From Nageia nagi (lineage: Eukaryota; Pinophyta), in the NCBI GenBank assembly GCA_050084985.1, contig JBITNC010000002.1:29636001-29700000 (forward strand): a stretch of DNA of 64,000 nucleotides. The letters run 5' to 3'. The translations under genes and the position numbers were made by a program. Positions 9,551-22,197 of this stretch are shown piece by piece. The notes under the pieces are model-generated. The model was given only the letters and a program-made list of their open reading frames with translations, ran no database searches and was not told where the DNA came from. The stretch's first letter is position 1, and each line of letters starts with the position of its first letter.

Positions 9551-12081
9551 TGATGTTTGACCTTCAAGAAATGATAGACTAATGAACTTACATAATTCAA
9601 AAAAATCAAATTGATGAAAAATATAAAGTGTTGTATATGGTTGGAAAGATATAGAAGAGAAATTTACAACAAGTATTCATATGCGTTAATCTAATAAGTA
9701 CAACTTTTATGATTTTCTTATGAAGTTGAAGTTGCTAGACTGCAATGTGGTCACAAAGATAGTCTTATCACAAATTTGGTTACCAAAGAGTGGCGATTTC
9801 GCCAATGATAACCTATAATAAAGTATATTATGTTATAAACTATTGGAACTATGGTAAATCTTAATTTTTAATTGAGAAAGAATAAACTCAAAAGGAGTTA
9901 TCAAAATCTAGTAGGTCATCAAAATATGAATGAACAGACAATGCCAAAACATTAAGTTGGTAAGATGGAAAATTGAATTTAAAGCATTTCATGTTATATG
10001 TGTATGGAAAGAGGAAGAAATAATATTTCCATTAATGGATTAACCACAACCAATGGAGAAATATAATTATGGAAAATCTCAAGCGTAAGTTAATATATTC
10101 ACAAATTGCCATTAAGAGAGACTAGGTAATTGCACCATGGGAAATGTTATGACCCCATAAGATGTATTAGGAATACTAATGGTGTTAGTCCCAAATGCAC
10201 TATGCATGGGGTTAGTTTTTTATAAGCTACTTATAGGGGGATTCCCTATTATTAAAAAAAAAAAAGAATGAGTTGAGTTTTATGTGAGAAGTGATTCTCA
10301 AGGAGGTGCCCCCCTTGAAGCAGTGCAAGTGATCCCTTAGTGTAGGATTAGTGTATTTTAATAGGATTAAGCCATAATATAGTTATGACCCATTAGGATC
10401 TTAACATATGGTATATGAGATTCAATTTTGGCTCTTATAGGTAGTTTTGTTGTTAGTGCAAGTGGTTTTTATGATTTATGAGTGGTTTTGTGTGTTGAAT
10501 GGCTTTGGTGTTCTAAATGGTATTGGTTGTATGGGAGGATTTGTGTAGTGCAGGACCATTTTATCTTCTTAGATCTAAGAAGGGTGCAAGTGGATGTAGA
10601 GCTAAGGTAGATTTGTGGACATGTGGAGGTGGAGGTAATCACCCTATTTGGTGAATTTCATAGCAAACAATTTTTGAGGCCATAGTTGTGGAAACCCTTG
10701 ATGGAAGATGCATAGAGATAAGGTAGATCATAGGTGCATGATCACCATGTAGTGTCTAGAAGGAGCACTACACCCAAATCATGGGTGTAGTGGATCTAGG
10801 AGGGGTTCATAAGGAGCATAGTTTTTAGCTAAGGAGCAAAGCCAATGATTGAGAAACATCATTTGGGGGTAGTTAGTGATGTGACACTCATCTATACGTG
10901 ATTTGGTGGTATCAAAGAAAAAAACCCTACTCACCTTTTGCAACTTTAAGAGGTGCTCGAGTTTGCAGAAGCTTTTGATTTAGTAGTTTTGGAGATGCCT
11001 AGCTATTGGATTGAGGAGAAAACCTATCCATGGTTTTCCTATGTTCTTCAAGGGGCTTTCAATATTATCAAATCTATGTCTCTTCCAGAAAGAATTTGAT
11101 TCTATCTAAGGGTTTGATAATATAGTAGAAGTTTAGAAGAAATTATTTAAAATAGCAGCATTGTATGGTATATATGTGTGGATTTCTAGTGTTTGATATT
11201 GCATTTTTATGGAGTATTCAATATTTTGGGATAAATTGCATGTTAGAGGGTTTAATCAGAGATTGGAAGGCTTAGAGCTGCAATGTCATCATTTCAATAT
11301 GTGGAGTTTCATATTTAATTTCTGTAAGGACATGTGTTTTGTATTTTATCTTTGAGGGTTCATTATTGGTACAAATGGGATTAATAATAAGGTGCCCCCC
11401 TCAAAGTGGTGCAAGTGATCCATTAGTGTAGGATTGGTGTATTTTCATAGGATTAAGCCATAATTCGATTATGATCCATTAGGATCTTAATAGGAAATCA
11501 TTGATGGTGGTGGTGATTTCCATACAAAGTATAGAAAATATTATATGGTTGGAAATATATCTGAAACTAATATCTAATACAAAAATAAGTACTTAAAATG
11601 AAGGTGTAGAACAAAATATATAGCCCTCGAAATCAAACTAGTTCAAAACTAGATTGTTTATTACAACAACAATTATCTTCAAATCTAGTGCATAAAATAA
11701 AAAATAAACTAATAACCACTATTATAAAATACCATGAAATATATTATTATCATCTTAGTTTAGCTCTAAATATGGTACATAACACTCTACATGTGATTTT
11801 TTTTATCACAACAATTCCTAAAAATGAGAAACCCAAACATAAATGCAAGGAAAAGTTGTAAAGTATTTTCTATTATTATTATATGGAAAATGAATACACA
11901 TAATGTTATAAAAATGTAATATAAGTAAGGATATAAGCTTGAAACATATTAATGGTAGGTGCTACAGGTAGTTAGAGGCAAGTTGTAAGTAGCCATTGGA
12001 GACTGCAGATTCAAATGCACCAACCTGCTAATGATGTCTCAAAATTCAAAATAAAAAATCATAAAATATTAAAATCTTTCA
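9551..12081 (-). mobile_element. 3' LTR of the old copia element, split by an insertion
   Basis: It begins TGATGTTTGACCTTCAAGAA on the plus strand and ends CTTTCA, as does the other LTR. Removing the 1348-bp insert and one copy of its 5-bp duplication leaves about 1.18 kb. The partner is 1366 bp mainly because it has about 170 extra bases near 18425-18600. Confidence 0.8.
10145..11492 (+). mobile_element. Non-autonomous LTR element inside the copia LTR
   Basis: The element starts TGTTATGACC and is flanked by perfect 5-bp duplications GGAAA (10140-10144 and 11493-11497). The left LTR is 10145-10406, ending GGATCTTAACA. Two bases later TGGTATATGAGAT (10409) resembles the methionine-tRNA primer site TGGTATCAGAGC. 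The last about 100 bases (11391-11492) repeat the end of the left LTR; the first about 160 bases of the right LTR are not recognisable, so it is truncated or diverged. The roughly 1-kb interior has no coding similarity, so this is a TRIM/LARD-type element. Confidence 0.75.
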
Positions 12082-12119
12082 ATCTTCCTCTTAATATCAA
12101 TGATTTATATGTTGATTTT

Positions 12120-14600
12120 ATATCTAAGACAAAAGAATTAATATTTCACCAATGATTTAGTGCAAATATCTACAATTTGATCCTCAAACTTGCAAAATTT
12201 GAACTCAATGGATCCATCTTGCACTAAATCTCTCACAAAATGATGGTGAATATCTATATGCTTGTTCCTACTATGAAATACTAGATTCTTCATCATGGTG
12301 ATGGTGTTGGTATTATCACACTAAATTTTGATAGATTAGATAATTTCCATTCCTAATTCTTTAAATAATTTTACCATCCAAATGGCTTAAGTGCAAGAAA
12401 AGTATGCAATAGAGTAACTATTTATTGCTTATTGTTGCTCCATGAGATTAACAATTTTATAAAGAAGATGACATAATCAGATGTGATTTTCTAGTGGTTA
12501 ATACTTCTTTCCAAATCTACATCTATGTATGCTACTAAATCATTAGAATTAGTAGCTTTATACAATAGCCCAAAGGTTTTGATGCCACTCACATACCAAC
12601 AAATTCTCTTGTCCACTTTAAATTGGGATTCATAAGTGAATGTATGAATATGGTTATTAAATTGATTGCAAATATAATATAAAGCCTTTTAGTTATGTGA
12701 TACATAAAGATACCAATAAGTGACCTATAAGAGAAGAATCCTCTTTGAACATCAATTTGCAACCAAATATTGTTGGTGTAGAAACTTATTTATGATCCTT
12801 CATGGTGAATTTTATATGCATGTCATCAACATACTTGGTTTGAGTGATAAGAATACCATTGTATGTATGATGAACTTGCATGCTTAGAAAGTATTTAATT
12901 TCATATAGATCATTCATTTCAAATTCATTTACTATGGTGATTTTAAATTTTTGCAACATGGAAGTGGAAATGCTCATTAAGATAATATCACTAACATACA
13001 AACAAATGATGATAAAGTTAAGTCTAGTTACCTTTATGTATAGTATGTCTTCCACTAAAGACATTTGATAGCCATTTTGGTAAAAATAGATGTCAATTAT
13101 AGAGTACCATATTGTAGGTGCTTGTTTGAGCTCATAAAGAGCTTTCTTCAACTTGTACACTTTATCTTCATGGCCTACAACTTATATGAATCCTTGTGGT
13201 TGATTCACATACACTTATTCTTCCAGGTCACCATTCAAGAAGATTCATTTAACATCCATTTGGTAAAATGCAATACCAAAATGGGAAGCTAAAGCTAGTA
13301 GAGATCTTATTATCTTTAATCCCATGATTAGAAAAAAAATTTATTCATAGTCTAGAATTATTTTTGAATATAGAAACCTTTCGCTACCAAGCAAACTTTG
13401 TGGTTAGTGATGTTGTCATTAACATTATACTTGATCTTGTTGATCCACTTAACACCAATATCATTCTTATTCTTTAAAGGAGGGAAAAGCTCCTAAGAAT
13501 CATTTTTCTAGATATACTCTATCTCATCTTCTATGGTATATCACTAATATTTATTTGCTACTACTTATTTGAAATTTGAAGGGTTAATAAACAAAAAGGA
13601 AATCAAGGCATAGTTGATCATATGATCACCCCCCTTAATTATTATTAAGTCACTCTTTTGGTGAAATATTCATCCAATATCTAAGAGTGTGGATGATATC
13701 TTGAAATTATTTTCATGTGTGTTGTTAGTTCTGAAGGATATATTACCACAATAATGTTGGGCTATCACTATAATTAGAGTCTTAAAACTTTAGAGTGATA
13801 CCAACACTATCATCCTCCTTATTGTATGCTTACCCTTCATTGAATATTACATATCGATTAATATGTAGCTTGTTAATGATTGGATCATAACATATGTAAG
13901 CTTTGGATTCATCATAATATCCAATAAAGATATACTTGATGGATTTTTCATCTAGCTTCTTCTTATTCTTCTTAAGGATATATATGTGCCTATAGACACA
14001 AAGATCCTTAGGTGTGCAATACTTGATTTCTTATTAAACCATACCTCATAAGGGGTAGAATCTTGCATTATTTTTATTGGGTAGCAATTCAAAATATAAA
14101 TAGTTGTATGAACAACTTGACTCATAATTTATTGTCCATGCTTACTTATTTCAACATGCACTGACCCATGTCAATAATTATCTTATTATTTATCTTTTCC
14201 ACTCCATTATATTGAGGAGTATATGTTGTTATATACTTCCTCTTGATATCATATTTATTGCATAATCCTTTGAATTCATTAGAAATGAATTTACCACCAT
14301 GGTATATCTATAATTTCTTAATATAATAGCCAAATTGCTTCTCTATCAATGCTTGAAATTTGATAAAATAATTAAAAGCATATGATTTTTCTTGTAAAAA
14401 AAACAACCAACTCATTTTGGAATAATCATTAGTAAAAATAAGCATATACCTACGCTTGACCATGCTTGTAGTCTACATAGGTTCGCATATGTTGACAAGC
14501 ACCAATTCTAAAGGCTTTTGGGCTCTATGTTAGTGATGTGGAAATTTTTTATTTTTTTCCCCAAATATGCAACTTTCACATAAAGTATTTTATGGGTATG
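12120..14600 (-). pseudogene. Copia integrase, reverse transcriptase and RNase H, decayed
   Basis: Read on the minus strand, the integrase zinc pair LCESCIFGE is at about 14580, followed by core motifs TNDYSKMSW (14400 region) and IYHGGKFISNEF (14290), where His replaces the second catalytic Asp. The integrase tail RYVIFNE is at about 13850. RT motifs WINKIKYN and LVAKGF lie at 13380-13450 and LKKALYELKQAP at 13150; the active site reads YVSD instead of YVDD near 13000. An RNase H tail (VFHSRNKHIDIHHHF, then DICTKSL) lies at 12140-12290. Many stops and frame changes make it non-functional. Confidence 0.85.
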
Positions 14601-15885
14601 AGTGTAAGTGCAAGAAGATGGGTCCACTTTATGGCCAAAATGTGGACTCTTTTTCTTTGATTTTTAGTTTCATCATAATTGAACTGAAAATTTAAAGCAC
14701 TTAGAGATGGAATATTGAAAAGGTCACTTCGGTAAAAATGTAGTGCTCCAAGTCTAGTTTTCAAATATGTAATTTATTCCAATACTCATATGATAAAAAT
14801 TAAATTTTGATAGGCGTGTATAAAAACCATTGTTTAAAATTTATTGTTTCGGGATCATATCAATAATTGTTGGGCCCATATAATTTGACCTAAATTAAAG
14901 TATTTTTTAAAATACTTTTGGAAAAATATAGTTAAGACATTGAATAATGTTGAAAATATTTTTCATAATTTTTAATGAAATATATATATTTAAATAAAAT
15001 TTTATTGGCCCTAATTACATTTTTTTAAAAGTGCTTTTGTTGGGCCAACATAACTTGACCTAAACTTATCTTTTTAAGATTTTTTTGTTTAGTAGATAAT
15101 TATGTGTAGAATGTTTTCATATAATATTTTTTCATAATTCTATAAAATAAAATAAAAAAGTTATTAAAAAAAAACTACTTTTCCAAGTTTATAGACAAGT
15201 TTGATTGAAAATTAATTAAAAAATAAAATATATAATCCAATTATAAAAAATAAAAAATTTGAAATTTGCACTCTCTCATCTATAATGTGTTTTAATTTTG
15301 TAAAAAAATCTATAAAAAAATTATCAAATACACATTGGAAATCGGTTTTTCCCATTTCCATTGACAAGATCTTGCATGTGCTTGTCCAAGGCTAAGGATT
15401 GGACCACCATGTCTCTCCCAAGCCAAAATACAAGGAAAAACCCAAGGGAAGTGAATTTAAAATTTGGAATGGAATCATATTATACCGATACAAATGGGAT
15501 ATCATTATATACCAGGATCCCAATATGAACAAGATCTTGTTATATATTGAGATCCTAATATGAACAAGATCCTATTATATACCGAGATCTTGATACGAAT
15601 GGGATCCTGTTATTTAAAGTACAATGAAACACATGTGAAAAGCAAAAAAATCCCATTTTATATGAATTTTTAGTTTTTCAAAATGGGATCTCATTTTGTA
15701 CCAATGGGATCCTATTTTGGTCAACAAAATGAGATCACATTTTGGTCAGGTTCTTGAACTATATATCATGAACCCATTCTTGTTTTGGCTCATGAACCTA
15801 AAACAAAATGGGATTCCAATTTTTACAACACAAGATCCTGTTCTATTTAATGTTTTTTTAAGTATGCTCATGTCCACTTTTAGTT
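14600..15885. other. AT-rich insert splitting the copia integrase zinc domain
   Basis: The histidine half of the integrase zinc domain (FLWHKRFGH, about 15950) and the cysteine half (LCESC, about 14580) should be about 30 residues apart but are separated by about 1.3 kb. The insert is AT-rich, holds two copies of a GTTGGGCC...TTGACCTAAA segment (about 14862 and 15039) and the GGATCC minisatellite. I saw no terminal repeats or target duplication, so its origin is unknown. Confidence 0.6.
15470..15850. repeat. Degenerate minisatellite with ATGGGATCC / AACAAGATCC core
   Basis: Units of roughly 35-40 bp share GATCC or GATCTTG, TTATATACCGAGATC and AATATGAACAAGATC phrases. In the right half they become ATGGGATC(T/C)CATTTTGGTC. 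Repetition is clear, borders are not. Confidence 0.6.
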
Positions 15886-17390
15886 GACCCAAATTCTTGC
15901 ATGCACCCATGAAAAGGTTGATATACCTTTCATAAGCTTATGTAATCTATGTAATAAGTTAACATTGAAGTGTCCAAACCTCTTATGCCATAAAAAAGCA
16001 AGATCAATTATGATTTTTAAGTATCTAACAATAGTTGGTTGCATTTTCAACATGTACATTCAATTCTTTAACATAAGAATAGTGGCGACTACTTGGTGAT
16101 TGGTCTTATTTGTATATTTGGAGCTCCTCTTCTCAAAGAATACTTTGTAATTCCTCAAACATAACTGAATAATGTTTAAGATATTATTATTAAACCTTTT
16201 AATATATAAAGTATTATGCATGTCCAAGATCTTGTTAGTAGTTGTCTTGAAGGTAATAAATCCTTTTTTGGAAATGCTAACCTAATTGTTATCACCGAAC
16301 TTGATTTGTCTACTAACATTCTCTTCAATTTTTACAAACAAGATCTTGTGCTTAGTCATGTAATTTGAACAACCACTATCAAGGTACCAAATTTGATCAT
16401 AAATAATTTCAAAGTTATTATGAGTAAGGAATATATTGGTATCACCTTGTTCTTCACTATAATTGGTTTTTACTTGTTCCTTTTCTTGAAGCATTACTAT
16501 TCATTATGATTATCATTTCTAAAATAATCATAATATCTTTGGGTTGAGCTCTAGCTTTTGTTGGTTGATTTGCCTCTTTCTCTACCATGATCGCCTCTTC
16601 CACAACCTAATCCAATATGCAACCTCTACCATGACCTCTTGAAGAATATTATAAATTGAAAGTTGTAGATGGTTGGTCATTAAATATGAGTTTACCTTTG
16701 AATGCTTATCTAGATACGTATTTCATTCTATGCTCATGTAAATTTTCTAGCAACTCAAATAGAGTTAATTGAGATAAGTTTGTATAATATTCAATAGAAA
16801 TGGTGACAGGATATAACTTCTTTATAAGGCTTTTTAACACTTTCTCCATGAATATAGTATCATCTAATACCTCATCATGTGCATGAATAACATTTAACAG
16901 ATCTTATACTCTATTCATAAAGAAGTCAATGATCTCATCATCATGCATTTTTAAGATTCAAAATCTCTACATAAGAATTGAAGCTTAACTACTCTTACCT
17001 TTCAAGATCCCTTGTAGGCACTCTCAAGAATCTCCCATGCTTCCTCAAATTATTTGCATTCTACAATATTGGAAAATATAGACACATTTGTACCACTTTG
17101 TATAGAAAATAATACTTTGGTATCCTTCTTCCTGGTCTCCAAAATCTCATTCTTCTCATTTGTTGTAAATGTAAAAAAGACTGCAATATTAGGTTTTGTA
17201 TAACCTTATGAAATAAGACTCTAAAGATCTTGTAAGATTAGGAAAGTTCTCATTTGAATACTCTAGTGCTCAAAATATTCAACATTGGATACAAGAATTT
17301 GCAAATGTACCATGTTTCCATTTATCTACTCTATTTTAACCCAATTGAAGAATTTGAAGGTAGTGGAGTTGGGGACTGTAGAATTGATGT
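15886..17390 (-). pseudogene. Copia Gag, protease and pre-integrase segment, decayed
   Basis: On the minus strand the Gag-like part (about 17390-16560) starts just inside the LTR with an NSTTFKFFNWVKIE-like stretch. The protease motif WYLDSGCSNYMT at about 16380 keeps the DSG triad, with Asn and Tyr after the Cys where NHM is usual. The pre-integrase WHKRFGHFN motif follows at about 15950. It belongs with the pol downstream of the 14600-15885 insert. Confidence 0.75.
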
Positions 17391-17394
17391 TTGA

Positions 17395-18760
17395 CCTTCA
17401 AGAAATGATAGGCTAAAAAACTTTCCAAATTCACCAAATTTAACTTAATGAAAATATCAAGTGTTATATATGGTTAGAAAGGTATAAAAGAGACCTTTTC
17501 AAAAAGTACTCACATGCCTTAATTTGAAAAGTGGAGTTCTATTAATCTACTTATGAAGTTGACATCTCCAGACTATAGTCTTGTCACCAAGATAGTCCTA
17601 TCATGAATCTAGTTGCCAAAGAGTGGTGATTTCGTCAATCATAACCTATGAAAAAGTATATCATGTTACATACCATTTGAAATATAGAAAATATTACTTT
17701 TAAATAGAGAAATAATAAAATCAAAAGGATTTTTTTAGCTCTACAATTCTTAATGACATGAAAGGTATTTGTTAGGACGCCAAAATAAGACTAAACATAT
17801 AGTGCCAAAAGAACAAGTTAGGATAGTGGTGATTTGTATTCAAAGTGTGTTGTGTTATATAAGGATTAAATAAGGAAGAAATAATATTTTCAATAATGGA
17901 ATACCCATAACCAATGGAGTAATATAATTATCTAAAATATTAGGTGGAATTGAATGTATTCACGAATTGCTAGTGAGAGAGAATGGATAAATGCACTCTA
18001 GTAAATCATTGATGGTGGTGGCGATTTACACACATAGTATAGATAATATTATATGGTTGGAAATTTCTCTAAAAAGAATATACAAAATAAAAAGAACCAC
18101 TTAAAATGGAGATATAGAAAAAACTTTATAGCCCTTGAAATAAAACTAGTTTGAAGCTAAATTGTTTGTTATAACAATGATTATCTCCAAATCTAGTGTA
18201 CAAAATGAAAAATACATGAATACACACTAGGCTAAAATGCCACAAAATAGATGAGTATCACCTTAGTTTAGCTCTATATCTGATATATAACATTATATAT
18301 ATGATTTCTTGATCATAATAACACCTATAAATGAGAAAGTACACAAACACAAATGTAAGGAAAAGTTGTAGAGTGATTTCTCTTGCTATTATATGTACAA
18401 TAAATATACATAATGTTATCAAATTTTAATATAGTGAAGGAAAAAATCCCTTTTACATGCCTTGAAAAAATAAGTTAAGTTATTGACACTACATAACAAA
18501 ATCTGATGGAAGGAAATAATCTATCCAAGAAATCCTTGTATGGTTTGCAAGCAAGATGGACATGCAAACTTTCTATAAATAAGGTCTAAGGAAGCATTAA
18601 ACTTTCTTTTAGAATTTTGAAACATATTAATAGTAGGTATTGCATCTAGTTGGAGATAAATTGCAAGTACTTGTTGGAGGAGTATGAATTCAAATACATC
18701 AACTTATCAATGACATCACAAAATTCAAAATAACAAACCATAAAATATTACAATCTTTCA
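17395..18760 (-). mobile_element. 5' LTR of the old copia element
   Basis: It starts (plus strand) TGATGTTTGACC and ends CAATCTTTCA, the same as the other LTR; shared blocks include GTGGTGATTTCGTCAAT and TTATATGGTTGGAAAT. No clean primer site is left beside it. Confidence 0.8.
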
Positions 18761-18841
18761 ATAAGTTCACCAAGAGATACATTTACTATAAAAAGATTCT
18801 TTTGATATGTATTGACTCTTAATTATATGTTAACCATAATT

Positions 18842-21031
18842 TGTAATGTCCCCAAGTTTTAAGGTTTCATGTATTTTTGTTTTAGAGAAGATTATGTATT
18901 CTATAAGATAGAAATGAATGTTTCAACACCAAAAATGGAAAGAGGACCTTGTGTTGATGATTTTGATAGGTTACATGACCTATTTTGGTCAAGAAAATGA
19001 GGAAGTAATGACACTTTGTAGTTCACCTGCTAGATCGATCTTCTCATATCGTGCTTGCATAAGAATCTAGAATTCTCTTTTTAACTTACTCCTAGAAAGG
19101 TCATGTCCTTCCTTTAAGGATGTGCAATGATTACTTAGTTAATTTAGGAGTGTTTTATATTTAGTTAAGAGCATTGCATTGTAATAAGCCCTTTATTGTA
19201 AGTTCCACTTAAAGATTAGTTAATTGCTCCCATTATGGGATGTTGGGCCTACTTCAGTATGATAGGAGTAATTTAGTTAATTGATAAAATGCTAATAATA
19301 TTGTATTTAGAATACCAAGGTAATTATAATTGTAAATGCAATATTACTCTCACTAAATGAGGCATTGCATATTTTAGCCTTGATGATCGTAATATTGGCA
19401 TTAAATGTATCTTTAGTCATTAGTACACCCATCTTTGAGGTAGAGCATCCCCCTAGGTGAATCGCATTGACTACAAGGATATTTAGATCTCTAAGGATGG
19501 ACTCACTACTTCAAAGTAGGCATTAGCAATCTCAATGCAAGTTAATGATTTTAGACTATGGATGTTAGGCATGGGAGCATCCCAAGATCCCAAGTTGGCC
19601 TCCTAGGCACATGGACCAATGGCATTGATCATAAGGCACTCTGGGATCACCCCCTCTTAGATGTTGGTTTTTTTTGGCCCTTAGATGAAATTTAACTTAT
19701 CCTAAGGCTCCCTATCTTGGAAATTTCATATATGAGCATGAGGCACTCTAGAATCACCCCCTCTTAGATGTTGATTTTTTTGGGCCCTCAAATATGATTT
19801 AACTTATATCAAGGCTCCATATCTTGGGAATTGCATATATCTCTAGTCATTAGTACTCCCCTCTTTGAGGTAGCACATCCCCCTAGGTGAATCACATCGA
19901 TTATGAAGATATTTGAATCTCCAAGGATGGACTCGATACTTTGAACTAGGCATTAGCAATCTCAATGAAAGTAAGTGATTTTAGAATATGGAGGTTGCTC
20001 ATGGGAGCATCCCAAGATCCCATGTTGGCCTTCTAGGCACATGGGTAGATGGAATTGATCATGAGGCACTTTGGAATTACCCCCTCTTGGACGTTAATTT
20101 TTTTGGTCCCTTAAATGTGATTTAACTTATCCCAAGGCTCCCTATATTGGACATTGCATATATGAGCACATAGATCACATATCTCTAGCATTAGATTATC
20201 CCAATGCAAGATTAGAATATGATCATCCTCACCTATAAAAGGAGAACTCATAGTCATTATGAGATATGTTGAATTTGATCATAAACCCTTTCTTTTAGAT
20301 TGAGTGTCCAAGCTTGGTCTTATCCACTTGTAGGGTAACCTACATTTGAGGTATCCAAGGGAGAGAAGGCTACATTCAAACTTACTCTAGCCATCTTGAG
20401 AGGAACATTATTGGTTTAATCACAGTTGCTACATAAGAGACCTGGTCTTTCCTAATTGCTTTTGGGATTGGTGAGGCCCTGGAGTCATCCAAAATAACCC
20501 TATATGAAATAGTATTGGTACAAACTCCATAGGTTGGAAAAAATATTGTGATTGCTCTATTCTTGTTATATTCAATACACTTACATTTCTTTTTGAAATA
20601 TTGTTATCTACCTCTCTGTGCTTGTATGTTGGAATTGGAACTATTGTTGCATTATTGAATTGCTATTTTTTTGGGTTCCAACATTGGATTTGGAGTGCAT
20701 TTTTCATTGTTTAATTCCTATTTTGTCTCTCCAACTATGAATTTAGGTTTTAGGAAGTATTTTGGCATTGTTACTTCATCATTTTGCTCCTTGACTGAGT
20801 CGTTGGAATATTGGAGGAATTTGTATGTTCAATTTTGTATTTTGATCAATATAATTGAGCATTGGGTTGCTATGCGATTTTTGGATTAATATTGCTAAAA
20901 TTATCATCTCAATCAAGTTGTTAGATAATTTGTGCATTCTTGAGCTTATTTTAGCTAGTTTGAAGGCCAAAATCTAAACATCCGTCTCCTAGGGTACATT
21001 TGAGGAGTGAGCCCAAAAATAACTCATCATA
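18842..21031 (+). mobile_element. First LTR of the array
   Basis: About 2190 bp, longer than the second LTR mainly because a middle segment is duplicated in tandem. A TATA box CTATAAAAGG lies at about 20233. Confidence 0.85.
19425..20180. repeat. Tandem segmental duplication inside the first LTR
   Basis: The segment running from TCATTAGTAC, through TTTGAGGTAG and GGGAGCATCCCAAGATCCCA, to a TTGCATATA end is present at about 19425-19850 and about 19851-20180. A smaller repeat of CACCCCCTCTTAGATGTTG lies within the first copy. The second LTR has one copy (about 24640-24960). Confidence 0.75.
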
Positions 21032-21032
21032 G

Positions 21033-21045
21033 TGGTATCAGAGCC
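21033..21045 (+). promoter_or_regulatory. Primer-binding site, first unit
   Basis: TGGTATCAGAGCC, complementary to the 3' end of initiator methionine tRNA, one base after LTR 1. Confidence 0.9.
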
Positions 21046-22197
21046 TTGATTCTACCATCCTATTGGTAATCAAGGGAATAATTCATGGAGGGTTTTGAAT
21101 TGTAGATGAAGAAAGATTAAAGACTAGGATAACTTCATCAAAGTGGTATCACATGAAAGAATTACTAAGTAAAGTGGAGGTCTTACTCTTGTTGCTAGGT
21201 ACAAGTTGAGGAGTTGTTGCTAAAGGAGATTATTGGAGGAGTTAAAGGACTTGTAGAAGACTCATTGTGATATTCTATCAGATCAAAGTGATATTTGTGA
21301 AGAGTTCTTATTGTCCTACTAAGGAGTGGAGTTGACCTAGAATCACAGTGATCATTTTGAAGGAGTTTCAAAGGATCTAGAAGCTTAGAGTAAGTTATTA
21401 GGGATCTTGGAGCCCTATCTCATCCCTATGTCAAGTTGTTGGGCATCTCTTGGTCCTAATTTTGAATTATAAGGCTTCAAGAAGGTTCATACAACTTGAA
21501 AATATACATTTTTCAAAAATTTTGCAATCTTTATTTCAAGTTCAAATTCATTCTTGATTTACTTTTGAGTTTGAGGGAGGAATAAGGGTTTTCTTGAGAG
21601 TTTAAGCCCATCTAGGGCTAGACATTAGTGTTATGGGAGCTATTTTATAGCTCATTCAATGTTTTGATGATCCTTTAAGGAGGATGTTAGTCTTCTAAGA
21701 GAATTTTAGTGCCTAAAGCTACATTTTAGGACCATTAGGAGTAAGATGTTGGTATTCTAAGACGGATTTTATGCATAAAGATGCATTCCATGATCATTTG
21801 AGGCTATACGTTGCACCATTGAGGGCATGTATGAGCTTAGTTATACATTTTAAGCTCTTTGAGAGGAAATCATTAGAGTTTTGAGTATTTTTTGGAGGTT
21901 CATGCTACATTTTGAGTCCTTATAAAGAAAATCATTAGTACATTGGAGGGATTGTTTAATATCTTGCTACATTTTGAGGCCTAGTTTTAGGCTAGTTTAT
22001 CATTCTAAGCTCATCCCATGCTAAAAATTGGGATTCTAGAGGGTTTTTCTAAGCTTTGTTGCATTTTGAAAGCACCAAAAGTAAGATGTTAGCATTCTAA
22101 GACAAGTTTGAGGATTAATTAATTATAGTGACTTCCCATTGCCAGTATTCCCCTAGTTTCATAATGGAGGATTGAAAGGGAATTTTAAATTAGCAAG

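Larger units (their letters stand above)
9551..18760 (-). mobile_element. Old complete Ty1/copia element, minus strand
   Basis: The two LTRs (9551-12081 and 17395-18760) are clearly homologous and in direct orientation. Between them, read on the minus strand, come Gag, protease, integrase, reverse transcriptase and RNase H in copia order. The LTRs differ at many positions and pol is full of stops, so it is ancient. Two later insertions sit inside it: an LTR element at 10145-11492 and an AT-rich block at about 14600-15885. I could not identify a target duplication. Confidence 0.85.
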
